In this document: positions 56,601 to 63,741 of the stretch, piece by piece
How positions within the stretch are numbered: the first letter of the stretch is position 1
Layout of the letters: each line of letters opens with the position of its first letter
Virus record (IMG/VR): IMGVR_UViG_3300042860_003408
Span: 1 to 64,000 of that record
From: a virus
DNA: 64,000 bases
Reading direction: 5' to 3' (one strand)
The notes under the pieces: model-generated
Database searches by the model: none
Told to the model about the DNA's origin: nothing
Seen by the model: the letters and a program-made list of their open reading frames with translations, nothing else
Program-made: the position numbers and the translations under genes

Positions 56601-57669
56601 ATTTTTCCCTGGCGCTCAAAGAAAAGAAGGGGCTAGGGAATGGGATTTGATAAAAGATACACTATACTCTGCATACAGCGTTGCTGACAACAATCTAGTA
56701 ATAGATCCAAAATATGCTGAATATATAACTCCAGAGCTAGAAAATCAAGTAAGCTTACTTTCAGCATCTATGTCTCGTAAATTAGATGGATCGTTAACTG
56801 GAACAGAGAGAACTGCAGCACATAGAAATCTAGTTGGCTCAATGATGCTTTTACATAAGAATTACTTATTGTGGGCAATCCAAGATAGGTTCCATCCAAA
56901 AATGTATAGGTACGATCTAGGGGTAGAGACTAGTGGTATCTATAGATGGGGTAATTTAAAGACGGCTCCAAAAATATGGATGAATATGTTGTTCATGAAA
57001 ATGTCAAATGTCAACGAGAAATACGAGTACAGTCAAAGGTACTCAGCACAAAGGCTTGCTAAGGAATTCACGTTCTTTATAGCATTGTCTGCTGCAGCAA
57101 CTATATTTAGCAAGTACGCAATCGGGGACGATGATGATAAGATAAAAGAGTCATGGGAGATGTTAATATATTTATTGATGGCTCGTGTTACTATGGAGGT
57201 TGGTGCCATGATGTCTCCATCCGATGTTTATAATCTGCAGAAAGAACCATTTGGTACTATAGGTATAATTACACAAGGCAGAGAGATATTAGATATGGTT
57301 GGAGATGGTTCTTATGGAGACATAGTTAGAACCGGACACTATGAAGGCTTTAGGAAGATAGATAAATCATTATTGAAAATCATACCTATAGCTAAGCAAT
57401 ATCAACCATACATTGGAAATCCCAACTTTAAGAAAGATGATGCGTTTCTAAATGAAAGTATGTTTATACCATATAGTAGGGTTAGAGATTTTATTTGGCC
57501 TGAAAACTGGAATGCAAGAGCTAGAGAGAAATCTAAGCAATTGCTTCAAAAGAAACAAGACAAAGAAAATATGCTAAGAGATGCAGGCGTAGATCCTGAA
57601 GAAATAAAAAGAATGAGAAAAAAATCTGAACACATTCGGGATTCTATAAAAAGAGAATACGGTTATTAA
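50638..57669 (+). CDS. Giant polyvalent virion protein with P-loop, ART-like and HExxxH metallopeptidase segments
   Basis: 2343 residues, starting 20 nt after the other giant gene with an AGAGGAAAAC leader resembling a ribosome site. Near 200-330 a P-loop GHPTIGKS (222-229) followed by acidic SLDDDY suggests a nucleotide kinase-like domain. Residues about 419-530 (YHGGSPAADF...FGTSGFHGFFATIKSVADEFANRW...YVVFDKEQIHI) match the polyvalent-protein ADP-ribosyltransferase pattern of phages. H644-E645-M-F-G-H649 is an HExxxH motif, as in M49 peptidases, rather than HExxH. The middle is long helical. The last ~200 residues have a hydrophobic patch and an Arg/Lys helix. Fits an injected virion protein. 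Confidence 0.7.
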   Translation: MCPNINDKKIRNDFNKIVQAFGGRPMTIDEFKYKELRDERSGVDDFAMQHAYAVWDKTNGEPNLDTPDILNYSKFVLSGDKKYKAEYEKNVNNGAGILPISTNRDLYKELNLLNDDGNILTFPYSKFPDNEKGEAKFIEEVFNKKSSRNDIQGKYSLSFKKSPNSKGRVIWITKLDEPKELQGEIDFDTPVYSTQERLSDLSEADEIIVSNSIKQTDVVLFGHPTIGKSFLKNNGADSFISLDDDYAEEINREVSAIAIKYKVAEHLVKDGGNMQWNVEYNDMMQRLFDAAKKEAALSGKMLFTSNTNLLRNNSSSFDRVINLTDKEFKDRANARGVKYDINEWKAQINEVVSKFPKEKVITTDKYLSDLLPKKSTGNDSGINTVFEQNPELSKIGTKEQYSRYLETIFPDSKVKDIVYHGGSPAADFNNPEFGTSGFHGFFATIKSVADEFANRWTRNKGTTGKTKAILVNIQNPDITDKLYQGEYKESVEYIKAKINEGSNDGIIATNTNDKFSDKLGSYDQYVVFDKEQIHILGSKQDIEGFKAFVKTTDSKAISATQNNEDRLTSMSAEKVAQNVSKRQIKAIVRIADDLSRRFGVKFNVMNRNTSMFYGVSKSMNTGAYYKAGGAVFFYDTIKPSYIIHEMFGHPMMFALRASSDPKHREIYDALLAEAMKNTEIVNAVNNSYIDDAKTIKTYDDEVVGDEIIIRSIEKEYNNRENRKIAYLWSRALRALTETIKRIFGNNSIPTDINPYISIGDMLDYVLYGKNAVDILSLEDKDLMAKSVDSITNEIKGINGANIAIAEFLNLFKSDTSKQRAIEHGINEYSIEKENDCAYILASFSHQLYKMSISRDIIVEDGKTGNRFEFKKVDDIYQFPTDDTLYGLKNSHVIAFLRAASRLGDGAITIKSDRTEFIGVIMRFTPSMLVSKIDENTVVLFPVDRMADIGPDSFNVSYRMLDSEMVTSDELSKSTAMATMNRVLSGLKSKLHTAERSKNVTQSYLDSLKLLIKDVEKHEAMVGMIKFIEFSANEIKDVRVKLDKMVVLKNTGKWLDDEQLFDISKNFLSMYDSATAAISTIINDSPSIAKGFPKEDIDSLIATVRKIRSEIDDIKSMLIGLNEYQYVNTIKREGLNYRSTTVKGITKKSSDTSEQTVFSESDDIGQLTMLVGAMVMSPKEQHRILFAKVEEAKMNARRTMETDGVILGLKEKWDAVRAKRKYATFSRYMEKNDNGKTTGYLLSDLKYGSFYKNYDIFMNDLNFRYGLTGHGAIPIDEKEAAEFQKEKNAWMEANVERIFTPEYYKLRENISPSTQELMTEYDDILRSFYSKFRDENGIIRTERMTLEDKESLFDIKKRKEALSMLTYADGTPKTVGSYDYNVAIELQEFYKATTDGIKYKFNVDAFERAKENARKTLTAAEFKEWMKENTTVRLKDEFYEMISSSANEMQSEKWKELYQIRKDLLKYNRDMNTMEVIGTRVEANKHIAELIKRIDKKLSDTRVKTTSTARFKFKDIAEVVPNQAYNSEIERLSADKSSAGVNALNEFKKNSGYYNKKGKFTLYSHWSKIVPKNKSFIEISPNFIWQELDESSPLYNKDYDKSREKYGMQPKRSMYDNSKEYNRLTSNKEDKEFLEAYRSAMQKANENYFYMNRSNPNRLPQISTSFFAKVVRGSNWISGFIKALKDSMNYMPEDLFIGDSDSSGKYYADGTAVKHIPTRYRTMLEDTNMISRDLLGSFAMYYSSSLNFVEMSKVRGTIETILEGLRNVQIHDPKGKEVKTGGRMYQKAAEFVNSEVYGDDKVSALEFSISRGNIATSLYNMIRRMFNKEKVTSGRIGSVSVDKFIKAIISYTRIVNLGYNIKSIFSNFGGAKVQQKIEASMGSFFTEKGLMFANKEIALRLPSIVASSTNRSNDKITSLMRYFGITRSNESDMKNLHGWKFARYVEDKFWYGPYEAGDFAIKAPSMIAILDNFRLYEGEFYSREQFLTRFFPGAQRKEGAREWDLIKDTLYSAYSVADNNLVIDPKYAEYITPELENQVSLLSASMSRKLDGSLTGTERTAAHRNLVGSMMLLHKNYLLWAIQDRFHPKMYRYDLGVETSGIYRWGNLKTAPKIWMNMLFMKMSNVNEKYEYSQRYSAQRLAKEFTFFIALSAAATIFSKYAIGDDDDKIKESWEMLIYLLMARVTMEVGAMMSPSDVYNLQKEPFGTIGIITQGREILDMVGDGSYGDIVRTGHYEGFRKIDKSLLKIIPIAKQYQPYIGNPNFKKDDAFLNESMFIPYSRVRDFIWPENWNARAREKSKQLLQKKQDKENMLRDAGVDPEEIKRMRKKSEHIRDSIKREYGY

Positions 57670-57704
57670 TTTTGCGGTTACAACAATATAACTAGCAACA
57701 AGAC

Positions 57705-57749
57705 AAAAAAAAGACTACTATTGAGTAAAATCAGTAATAGTCTTTTTTT
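57705..57749. terminator. Bidirectional intrinsic terminator between convergent units
   Basis: A-run, GACTACTATTGA, 6-nt loop, TCAGTAATAGTC, then seven T: the inverted repeat has one mismatch and one wobble in a 12-bp core. A-tract/T-tract flanks on both sides let it work for plus-strand transcripts ending at 57669 and for minus-strand transcripts ending at 57753. Confidence 0.88.
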
Positions 57750-57752
57750 ATT

Positions 57753-58343
57753 TTAAGCCAACTTGATACCTTTTAGAGAATCAATTAAAGCGCTATCAAA
57801 TTCATCAATATATGCTGTTGCTAAATCAAACTTCTTATCTTTCAATTGCAATACATCATTAGACGTTTTAATAGGCTCTATAGCAGATACCATTAAGGCA
57901 TTATAGAGATTCGAATTAAATGTTGAATTCCAAAAGCTTAATATCTTCTTTTTTATTTCTACATCAATTTCGAAGTACTTGTTTAGCTTAACTTTCTCAT
58001 AGGTTTCAATATATTTTTCTATTATAGAGAATGAGTATACATCTAAAAATGTAGGCTCATTTTCTTTATCAGAAAATCTAGCAGAATATTTTGATTTAAA
58101 ATTTTCGTTTTCCTCAAATTGGTCAATCTTTAATCTACTGGACATCTCCGTATTAATTGCAACTTTAAATGAGTTTTCTATATCAGGTGTATTTAAATCA
58201 TAAATATACCCATTATAGACAGCGTGGCAGTCATTTTTAAGCAAAGACCACCAATCTGCATATTTATCAAATATTAGCGGCAATAATAAATAAAAAGATA
58301 GATTAAGACCATCAGGAAATTGTTTCAATTCCATCATTTTCAT
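57753..58343 (-). CDS. Hypothetical protein, 196 residues, downstream of the nuclease
   Basis: The start overlaps the upstream nuclease gene by about 30 nt. Internal methionines at the 3rd and 4th codons would reduce the overlap slightly. The product has an FYLLLPLIFDKYADWWSLL hydrophobic/aromatic helix near residue 17 and a lysine/glutamate-rich body. No catalytic motif. It is the last gene of the minus-strand unit, directly before the shared terminator. It could be a nuclease partner, but this is a guess from coupling. Confidence 0.6.
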   Translation of the reverse strand: MKMMELKQFPDGLNLSFYLLLPLIFDKYADWWSLLKNDCHAVYNGYIYDLNTPDIENSFKVAINTEMSSRLKIDQFEENENFKSKYSARFSDKENEPTFLDVYSFSIIEKYIETYEKVKLNKYFEIDVEIKKKILSFWNSTFNSNLYNALMVSAIEPIKTSNDVLQLKDKKFDLATAYIDEFDSALIDSLKGIKLA

Positions 58344-59307
58344 AATATTCTCTCCTATAATCCCATAAATTATTGACTGTATGCCAATGTATTTCTGAGA
58401 TAGTTTTATTTATTCTTGGTATTTCTGGTTCTAATAATTCAGGACTTACAGAGAAAACTCTACAGTCATATGGACTATTATTTTTGATTGCAACTATGTA
58501 CGTCTCAAACGACCAATCAGAAAGGTCGACTTCTTTTATGTTTTTCATATACCAAATTATAGCCATCCAGTAAAAAGCCATTTGACCTGCATATTCATAC
58601 TCTACAAACGATTTTTTAAAGTTTGAGGTGTCTACAGTGGTCTTTATGTCTATTAGTTGAATCACTTTATTTTCTTCATCAACAGTTAATCTGTCAATTA
58701 ATGATTTGCATTGGTATACTATGTTGTCTTCTAACTTATACTCCCAGTTTATATGGAATTCGTTTTTAGCCCAGAATTTATCAGAGTCTTCTCTAAATAG
58801 CAATTCTTTGGCTTTTTTGTGTAATAACACGTTTTCTTTTGTTATTTTAAGACCATTTAACTCAGCCCAACTCATCGTTTTCACTGAATTTGACTCTGAC
58901 CTCAAGAACTTAATGTACTGCTTCAATTTTAAGGCCATTTCTAGCCCCTTAGCGGCACTTTCTTCGTCTTTCTTACCTGTAGTACTATAGTTATTTTTAA
59001 ATGCCTCTAAGGCCTTTAAAATAGGCTTCTCGGCCTTGCTATTAATATAGTCTTGACAGAATTTCTTTTGTTGCGCAGAGCTTGGTGTTTCAAAAGTTAA
59101 TACCTTGTATTCTTTCTTGAACTCCTCCTGCTGTAGTAGATACATATGAGTCATTATGCCCTTATCTATATACTTTCCTTTTAATCCCCCGTCTTTCCCA
59201 TCTAACATATCTCGGTAGTCTTTAGGCGATATTTCAAATCGCTTAAGACCACTTCTTGAGATACGTGAATTGTCATCATAATAAGGGATAGTTATATCCA
59301 TTGTCAT
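58312..59307 (-). CDS. PD-(D/E)XK nuclease (RecB/Cas4-type exonuclease-like)
   Basis: 331 residues. The C-terminal half carries CKSLIDRLTVDEENKVIQLIDIKTT (Asp in a beta hairpin, then D-x-K on the next strand), followed by a helix with Y-x-x-Q (YEYAGQMAFYWMA), the usual core of RecB-like nucleases. The N-terminal half is helical, with a start SRSGLKRFEISPKDYRDM resembling phage exonuclease N-termini. Likely acts in replication/recombination, as do PD-(D/E)XK genes in other crAss-like replication blocks. Confidence 0.8.
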   Translation of the reverse strand: MTMDITIPYYDDNSRISRSGLKRFEISPKDYRDMLDGKDGGLKGKYIDKGIMTHMYLLQQEEFKKEYKVLTFETPSSAQQKKFCQDYINSKAEKPILKALEAFKNNYSTTGKKDEESAAKGLEMALKLKQYIKFLRSESNSVKTMSWAELNGLKITKENVLLHKKAKELLFREDSDKFWAKNEFHINWEYKLEDNIVYQCKSLIDRLTVDEENKVIQLIDIKTTVDTSNFKKSFVEYEYAGQMAFYWMAIIWYMKNIKEVDLSDWSFETYIVAIKNNSPYDCRVFSVSPELLEPEIPRINKTISEIHWHTVNNLWDYRREYYENDGIETIS

Positions 59308-59309
59308 AA

Positions 59310-59615
59310 TTACGCTGCCATTTTTTCACCAAAGAATTCTTCATACATTACTGTAATCTCTTCCTTAGTTTTAATTGCATTTCTTTTTTTGTTTCGAATT
59401 TGAAGTAATTTGTTCAAATCAACATTTTCAATATTCTCCATTGCTTTATTGAAATCATTTTCAGATTCAATAATGGCATCTTCCAGCGAGTCATAAGACG
59501 ATTGAAATTTGCGTTTAAACGCTCTTTCTACTAATGGCTCTTTCAACTTTTTCATGACATCTTCAGTCATGTTATAGAACTTTTTAAATAAAGTTACTTC
59601 TTTTTTTTCTGACAT
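59310..59615 (-). CDS. Small coiled-coil protein, 101 residues
   Basis: Charged and helical throughout (Lys/Glu-rich), with KKFYNMTEDVMKKLKEPLVERAFKRKF in its first half and a C-terminal EEFFGEKMAA. No known motif. It ends 2 nt before the nuclease start, so likely a cotranslated partner or small DNA-binding factor. Nothing in it shows a function. Confidence 0.6.
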   Translation of the reverse strand: MSEKKEVTLFKKFYNMTEDVMKKLKEPLVERAFKRKFQSSYDSLEDAIIESENDFNKAMENIENVDLNKLLQIRNKKRNAIKTKEEITVMYEEFFGEKMAA

Positions 59616-59619
59616 AATT

Positions 59620-59940
59620 TTAAAAATTTTGATTTACTTTTTCAAATGTTTCAAATTCAATTATTGTGATCTTAATAACATCTGTTTTTTGAGGTTGCTT
59701 TTCAGCAGTTTTTGTGTTCCAATTCGGTATAAACCCACTGAACGATCCGCCAATTGAGACAAATCCAGAATACCCTGTTGATGCATTTATATTCTTATCT
59801 CCTACTGTACCATTATATTGATTAGTACAAACAATAAAAGTACCAGGCTTATGCTCATATATACATCCTGCATATCCATTTATTGTTCCAAAAAGCATGG
59901 TTCCAGGGCTAATTCCTCTAAATATTTCACTAACACTCAT
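59620..59940 (-). CDS. Small beta-rich protein, 106 residues
   Basis: Gly/Ser/Thr/Asn-rich with short strands (FRGISPGTMLFGTINGYAGCIYEHKPGTFIVCT) and a charged C-terminus. Probably a small beta barrel such as a ssDNA- or RNA-binding fold. There are two cysteines, spaced too far apart for a zinc site. Not recognised. Its start follows a good Shine-Dalgarno-like AAGGA 5 nt upstream, and a structured RNA lies between it and the peptidase gene. Confidence 0.55.
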   Translation of the reverse strand: MSVSEIFRGISPGTMLFGTINGYAGCIYEHKPGTFIVCTNQYNGTVGDKNINASTGYSGFVSIGGSFSGFIPNWNTKTAEKQPQKTDVIKITIIEFETFEKVNQNF

Positions 59941-59967
59941 TTCATTCCTTCTATAATTAAATAAGTT

Positions 59968-60012
59968 GCGAGCAGATTTCTCTGCCCGCTTCCAAATATT
60001 GCGAGTATTCGG
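59968..60012 (-). ncRNA. Two adjacent hairpins with a possible pseudoknot in the peptidase-106aa gap
   Basis: Reading the minus strand: CCGAATA (60012-60006) pairs with TATTTGG (59998-59992) around loop CTCGCAA. Then GCGGGCAGA (59989-59981) pairs with TCTGCTCGC (59976-59968) around a GAAA tetraloop. Both stems need G-U wobbles that exist only on the minus strand, so the structure is in that RNA. CTCGCAA occurs both as loop 1 and at the 3' end of stem 2, so loop 1 could pair with GCGGG as a pseudoknot or alternative. Likely an mRNA element. Confidence 0.45.
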
Positions 60013-60017
60013 AGTTG

Positions 60018-61250
60018 TTATTTTTTGATATATGATTCTATACTTTCTACATAAACAGCATCAGATTTTTTAATCCATCTGTTATATAGTCTACACAAAA
60101 CATATATTGTTCCGTTATCTTCTAGTTCGATATTTTTAATTATCTCACCGTCGTCTTCTATTTCCGCATTGCATTCTTTTTCGTTGCAGAAAGTGAAGTT
60201 ATCGTAAGTCATATAGGCTATATCGCCTATTTTTCCGCATTCTGGACATACAGCTTTTTCTACTTCAATATATTCATCTCTGATTAAATTATAGTATCCG
60301 CTCTCCAATATTTCCTCAAACATTAACGACTGTTCTTTTCCTGAAACCTCTACGGCATTCATCTTCAGCAATGTTCTAGTAAAGAAATTCGATTCTAATA
60401 CCTTATTTTTGCGTTTAGATTTTCCTGCTGGAAGCGCATACCTACTCGAAGGGATATATGTCACTACTTCTTTCTTGTGATCATATCTTGTATTTCCCAT
60501 TGTATTGAAAATATCAGATATCATAAGATATGTATTATCCAATACTTTGATATTTACTGTTTCGAACCCACTGTGTGGTTCAAAATAACCAGAAGATATA
60601 TTGGCTGCAGAAACTTCAAGCCCATTTCTTTTTAGCGCACCAACATCTGTCGATGTGCCGTAATTTGGAGAAAATCCATATTTTGTATAAATTTCGCTTG
60701 AATCCTTTTTGAATTTATCACTTGCAATGGTTAACCCATTTGTATGTGTAATAAAATCAGACGAACCCTTTCTGTCCAATTGCAATACCATGTTACAGTC
60801 TTTGAAGAACTTCATGTTTGCAGCAGAAGATCCGTTGCATCCTGTTTCCTCAAATCTGAAAAATACAGATTTAATATTATCAAAATCTGACATAGCTTGA
60901 AGACAAGCGTATACTCCGCATTTATCATCTCCTCCAACGCCAACTTGGCAAATATCAGATTGATTGTATGCGGTTCTCTCTTTTTCTGCTATCGCAAATA
61001 AAGTGTCTTCAAATATATATATTTTTCTGTTTTTGCACATCTGATGGACTGTATCTGTGTGAGACACTATACATTTATATCCATTCTCTCCAGATCCTTT
61101 AGTAGCATAAATGTTTCCAAATGAATCTTTTTCAATAGATACTCCATCTATCTTTGACAGATACTTCTCTATGAATTCGTTTATCAACTTGTCTTCCTTT
61201 ACGGTTGACTGTATTGATAATACTTTTATTAATAAATCTTTGTTTATCAT
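60018..61250 (-). CDS. M20/M28-like metallopeptidase with C-terminal zinc ribbon
   Basis: The two-metal peptidase core is complete by eye: H64-T-D66 in VSHTDTVH, D108 in VGGDDKCG, the general-base pair E134-E135 in FEETGCNG, D159 in LQLDRKG and H226 in FEPHSGFE. This layout is shared by peptidase T and aminopeptidases that act on short peptides. After residue ~330 an extra module has CPECGK and CNEKECNAE, a probable zinc ribbon. No signal peptide, so it is cytoplasmic. It overlaps the upstream gene by 4 nt (ATGA). Substrate unknown. Unusual for a phage. Confidence 0.8.
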   Translation of the reverse strand: MINKDLLIKVLSIQSTVKEDKLINEFIEKYLSKIDGVSIEKDSFGNIYATKGSGENGYKCIVSHTDTVHQMCKNRKIYIFEDTLFAIAEKERTAYNQSDICQVGVGGDDKCGVYACLQAMSDFDNIKSVFFRFEETGCNGSSAANMKFFKDCNMVLQLDRKGSSDFITHTNGLTIASDKFKKDSSEIYTKYGFSPNYGTSTDVGALKRNGLEVSAANISSGYFEPHSGFETVNIKVLDNTYLMISDIFNTMGNTRYDHKKEVVTYIPSSRYALPAGKSKRKNKVLESNFFTRTLLKMNAVEVSGKEQSLMFEEILESGYYNLIRDEYIEVEKAVCPECGKIGDIAYMTYDNFTFCNEKECNAEIEDDGEIIKNIELEDNGTIYVLCRLYNRWIKKSDAVYVESIESYIKK

Positions 61251-63739
61251 TCTTGTACTAAATCTTTTAATTTGATTAATAGCGCTCTATATTTGAATGA
61301 AAAATATAATTCTTCATTTATCATAGACAAAGAAGATACAGTTTTCAATGTATAATCAGAAGAGTTCGCTATTTCTTTTTGAAGTGCCAATATTTCATTT
61401 TCATATCTTCCTCTTGTAGAGAGAATTGCTTCTTTCGATACAGACAGCTCTTTTGCAGTATACCCAGACAATAACATTACTTTTGCAACGTACTTATCGA
61501 TATTCTTTTCTGCAAGCTTTATAATAGCCTTTCTGTTTGCATTATATAGATTAGACTCTAAAATCGGACCAATTATAGACAGTTGCTCTATCGCTTTAAT
61601 TTCAATTTCTGTTGGATTTTTTGGAACAACTACTGTTAGTTTTGATTTCAATAATTGCAACGACATGGTTGTACACGTTTCGTCATAATAAATTTTCTCA
61701 GCATCTGATATGGTCGTAGCTCCATAAATACAAGGCCTGTAAGAAACATCGCAATTGTGAGAAAATAAAAATTCATGAATTCTATATTGCAATTCTCCGA
61801 ATGAAGTATCCATTTTAATAAAATTTAACTTTGAATTAAATTCATATTTTCCACGAGTTCCTGTCGACAAAAAATCTTTTGTAACTGGTCCTTTAAGCAT
61901 AGTCCCGTCTTCTGTCTGCAGGCCTCCTGAATTTATAATAATAACCTTGTTGTCAGTCATTAATTTAATATGCCTATTACATACAGCGCCTAATTCCAAT
62001 TCAGTTAAATTACTCTTACTGCTCAGTACGGCTCCACAAATCTTACATGTGCGTTGTTTTGCGGCCTCTATGTATAATTCTGGACTATTGATATTTATAG
62101 CTCCAATTGGAAGTGAAATATCGTTTTTTCCAACTGCAGATGAAGTTGCTACAGCTAAACCGTCTTTATTTACAAGAACAGTGCTTAAACTGTCAAAATA
62201 AGGCATCTCTAGGGCTGCGTTTAAATTTGAAATTTTAATTTTTGGGAAGCCGCTTCTAAGGTGTCCTGCTATTCCTGATTCATTTGAATGAACAAGATTA
62301 CAATTCTTAAGACCTTGTAGATATGCTACCATTGAATTATACGTACTGCTATCGGTGTAGTAAAGTCTGTCTGCGTACATTTTCTTTGTTTCTTTATCAA
62401 ACCAAATTAATGCGCGACCTTTAATTTTTGTTAGATCCTCGTCAAGCCGTATATACAACTTAACAAGTTCTTTGTTTTTTGCATAAAACATAATTTTCTC
62501 CTTTTGCTCTGGATATCTCATACATGAGTTCCATAATGTGCCGCCATACGATGCACTATAAGAAGAGCTATTGTAATATTTGATTATATCATCTCCTTCT
62601 ACAATTATGTTTTTTACATTATTTCTTTCTGCTAACGCTTTCTTATCTAATTCAATCTTTTCATTAATTTTTTCGATAAATTTATTCGTCTCAGAAACAA
62701 CTTCAATTATCTTATTGCAATAATCAATATCACTGCATTTCGATTCAATTGGAGCTCTATATTTTACGACAATTTGATTGCCGGTATATGTGTTTAATTC
62801 CGTTTTTTCTCTTACTTCGGTATTTTTTAAAAAATATTCTAGGTTATTCTCCATAAAATCAAATGTATTCGATATTATATTTGATATAGAATATTCAGAA
62901 AAGAACTTTTGCTTTACTTCTTTTTTAAATATATTTTCTGTGAATATAGCGGTATTTTTTAAATACTCATCTATATACGTTAATATAACTTCGAATTCTT
63001 TAAGTTTTATAGCTATTTTATCTCCATGATTCTTTGAATATGAAGCATAATATCTTTCTGATACTTGTTTTGCTATTTTCTTTGTCTTTGATTTAGATAT
63101 TGTCGTACCTATAATACTTGAGCGAAATGGGTCCATGTAGGATATCATGTGTCTAATAATCATAATATCTATCATTTCATCACTTAATATCTCATAGAAT
63201 CTAATTTCTTTCTTCTCTGTAGAGTCAGAATAAATTTTATTTGCGAAACAAGAAGCTATCCTGTTTAAGTTCGTAGTCATCTCTCCAAACTCATGTATTA
63301 ATGAAGAAAAGATTAATGCCGAAAACTTAGACTTAGATATTGCTGTTATTTTTGACGAATCAGAATCAGATATATAATCAAAGAAATTTAAATTCGAAGA
63401 TTTAATATACCTTGTTTTTATAGCTCCATTTTTTAGTTTTTTTGATATGTAATCATTTTTATATGATAATAATAGATTAGAAAAATTATTAGAAAGAACT
63501 AATTCTAGTGATTTATTATCACTTTTATAATAGTCATTTACAACATTCTCTGTATATACATTTATTTTATCAAGAAAGCTAAACAATTTTGTTAAAAAAA
63601 CAACATGATTATGCTTCTTTTTAGCCTTATTCTCTTCTATGATTTTATCTTTTGATTTATAAAATCCATAAATTCCCATATTGCGAATAACAGCGCTAAA
63701 TTCTCTTGCAATCAACAGTTGTTCGTTGATATGTTGCAT
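61247..63739 (-). CDS. Large uncharacterised protein with zinc-binding cluster, 830 residues
   Basis: I use the ATG at 63739 (MQHINEQLL), two bases after the preceding stop, rather than 63760, which overlaps by 19 nt. The central part contains GTLWNSCMRYPE...FYAKNKELVKLYIRLDED...IKGRALIWFDKE...MYADRLYYTD, a pattern I recall in many uncharacterised phage proteins but cannot name. Further on, TCKICGAVL...GAVCNRHI gives C-x2-C-x17-C-x2-H, a probable zinc knuckle. The N-terminal 300 residues are helical, with HEFGEM superficially like HExxx. Operon partner of the peptidase. Function not known. Confidence 0.7.
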   Translation of the reverse strand: MQHINEQLLIAREFSAVIRNMGIYGFYKSKDKIIEENKAKKKHNHVVFLTKLFSFLDKINVYTENVVNDYYKSDNKSLELVLSNNFSNLLLSYKNDYISKKLKNGAIKTRYIKSSNLNFFDYISDSDSSKITAISKSKFSALIFSSLIHEFGEMTTNLNRIASCFANKIYSDSTEKKEIRFYEILSDEMIDIMIIRHMISYMDPFRSSIIGTTISKSKTKKIAKQVSERYYASYSKNHGDKIAIKLKEFEVILTYIDEYLKNTAIFTENIFKKEVKQKFFSEYSISNIISNTFDFMENNLEYFLKNTEVREKTELNTYTGNQIVVKYRAPIESKCSDIDYCNKIIEVVSETNKFIEKINEKIELDKKALAERNNVKNIIVEGDDIIKYYNSSSYSASYGGTLWNSCMRYPEQKEKIMFYAKNKELVKLYIRLDEDLTKIKGRALIWFDKETKKMYADRLYYTDSSTYNSMVAYLQGLKNCNLVHSNESGIAGHLRSGFPKIKISNLNAALEMPYFDSLSTVLVNKDGLAVATSSAVGKNDISLPIGAININSPELYIEAAKQRTCKICGAVLSSKSNLTELELGAVCNRHIKLMTDNKVIIINSGGLQTEDGTMLKGPVTKDFLSTGTRGKYEFNSKLNFIKMDTSFGELQYRIHEFLFSHNCDVSYRPCIYGATTISDAEKIYYDETCTTMSLQLLKSKLTVVVPKNPTEIEIKAIEQLSIIGPILESNLYNANRKAIIKLAEKNIDKYVAKVMLLSGYTAKELSVSKEAILSTRGRYENEILALQKEIANSSDYTLKTVSSLSMINEELYFSFKYRALLIKLKDLVQE

Positions 63740-63741
63740 TG

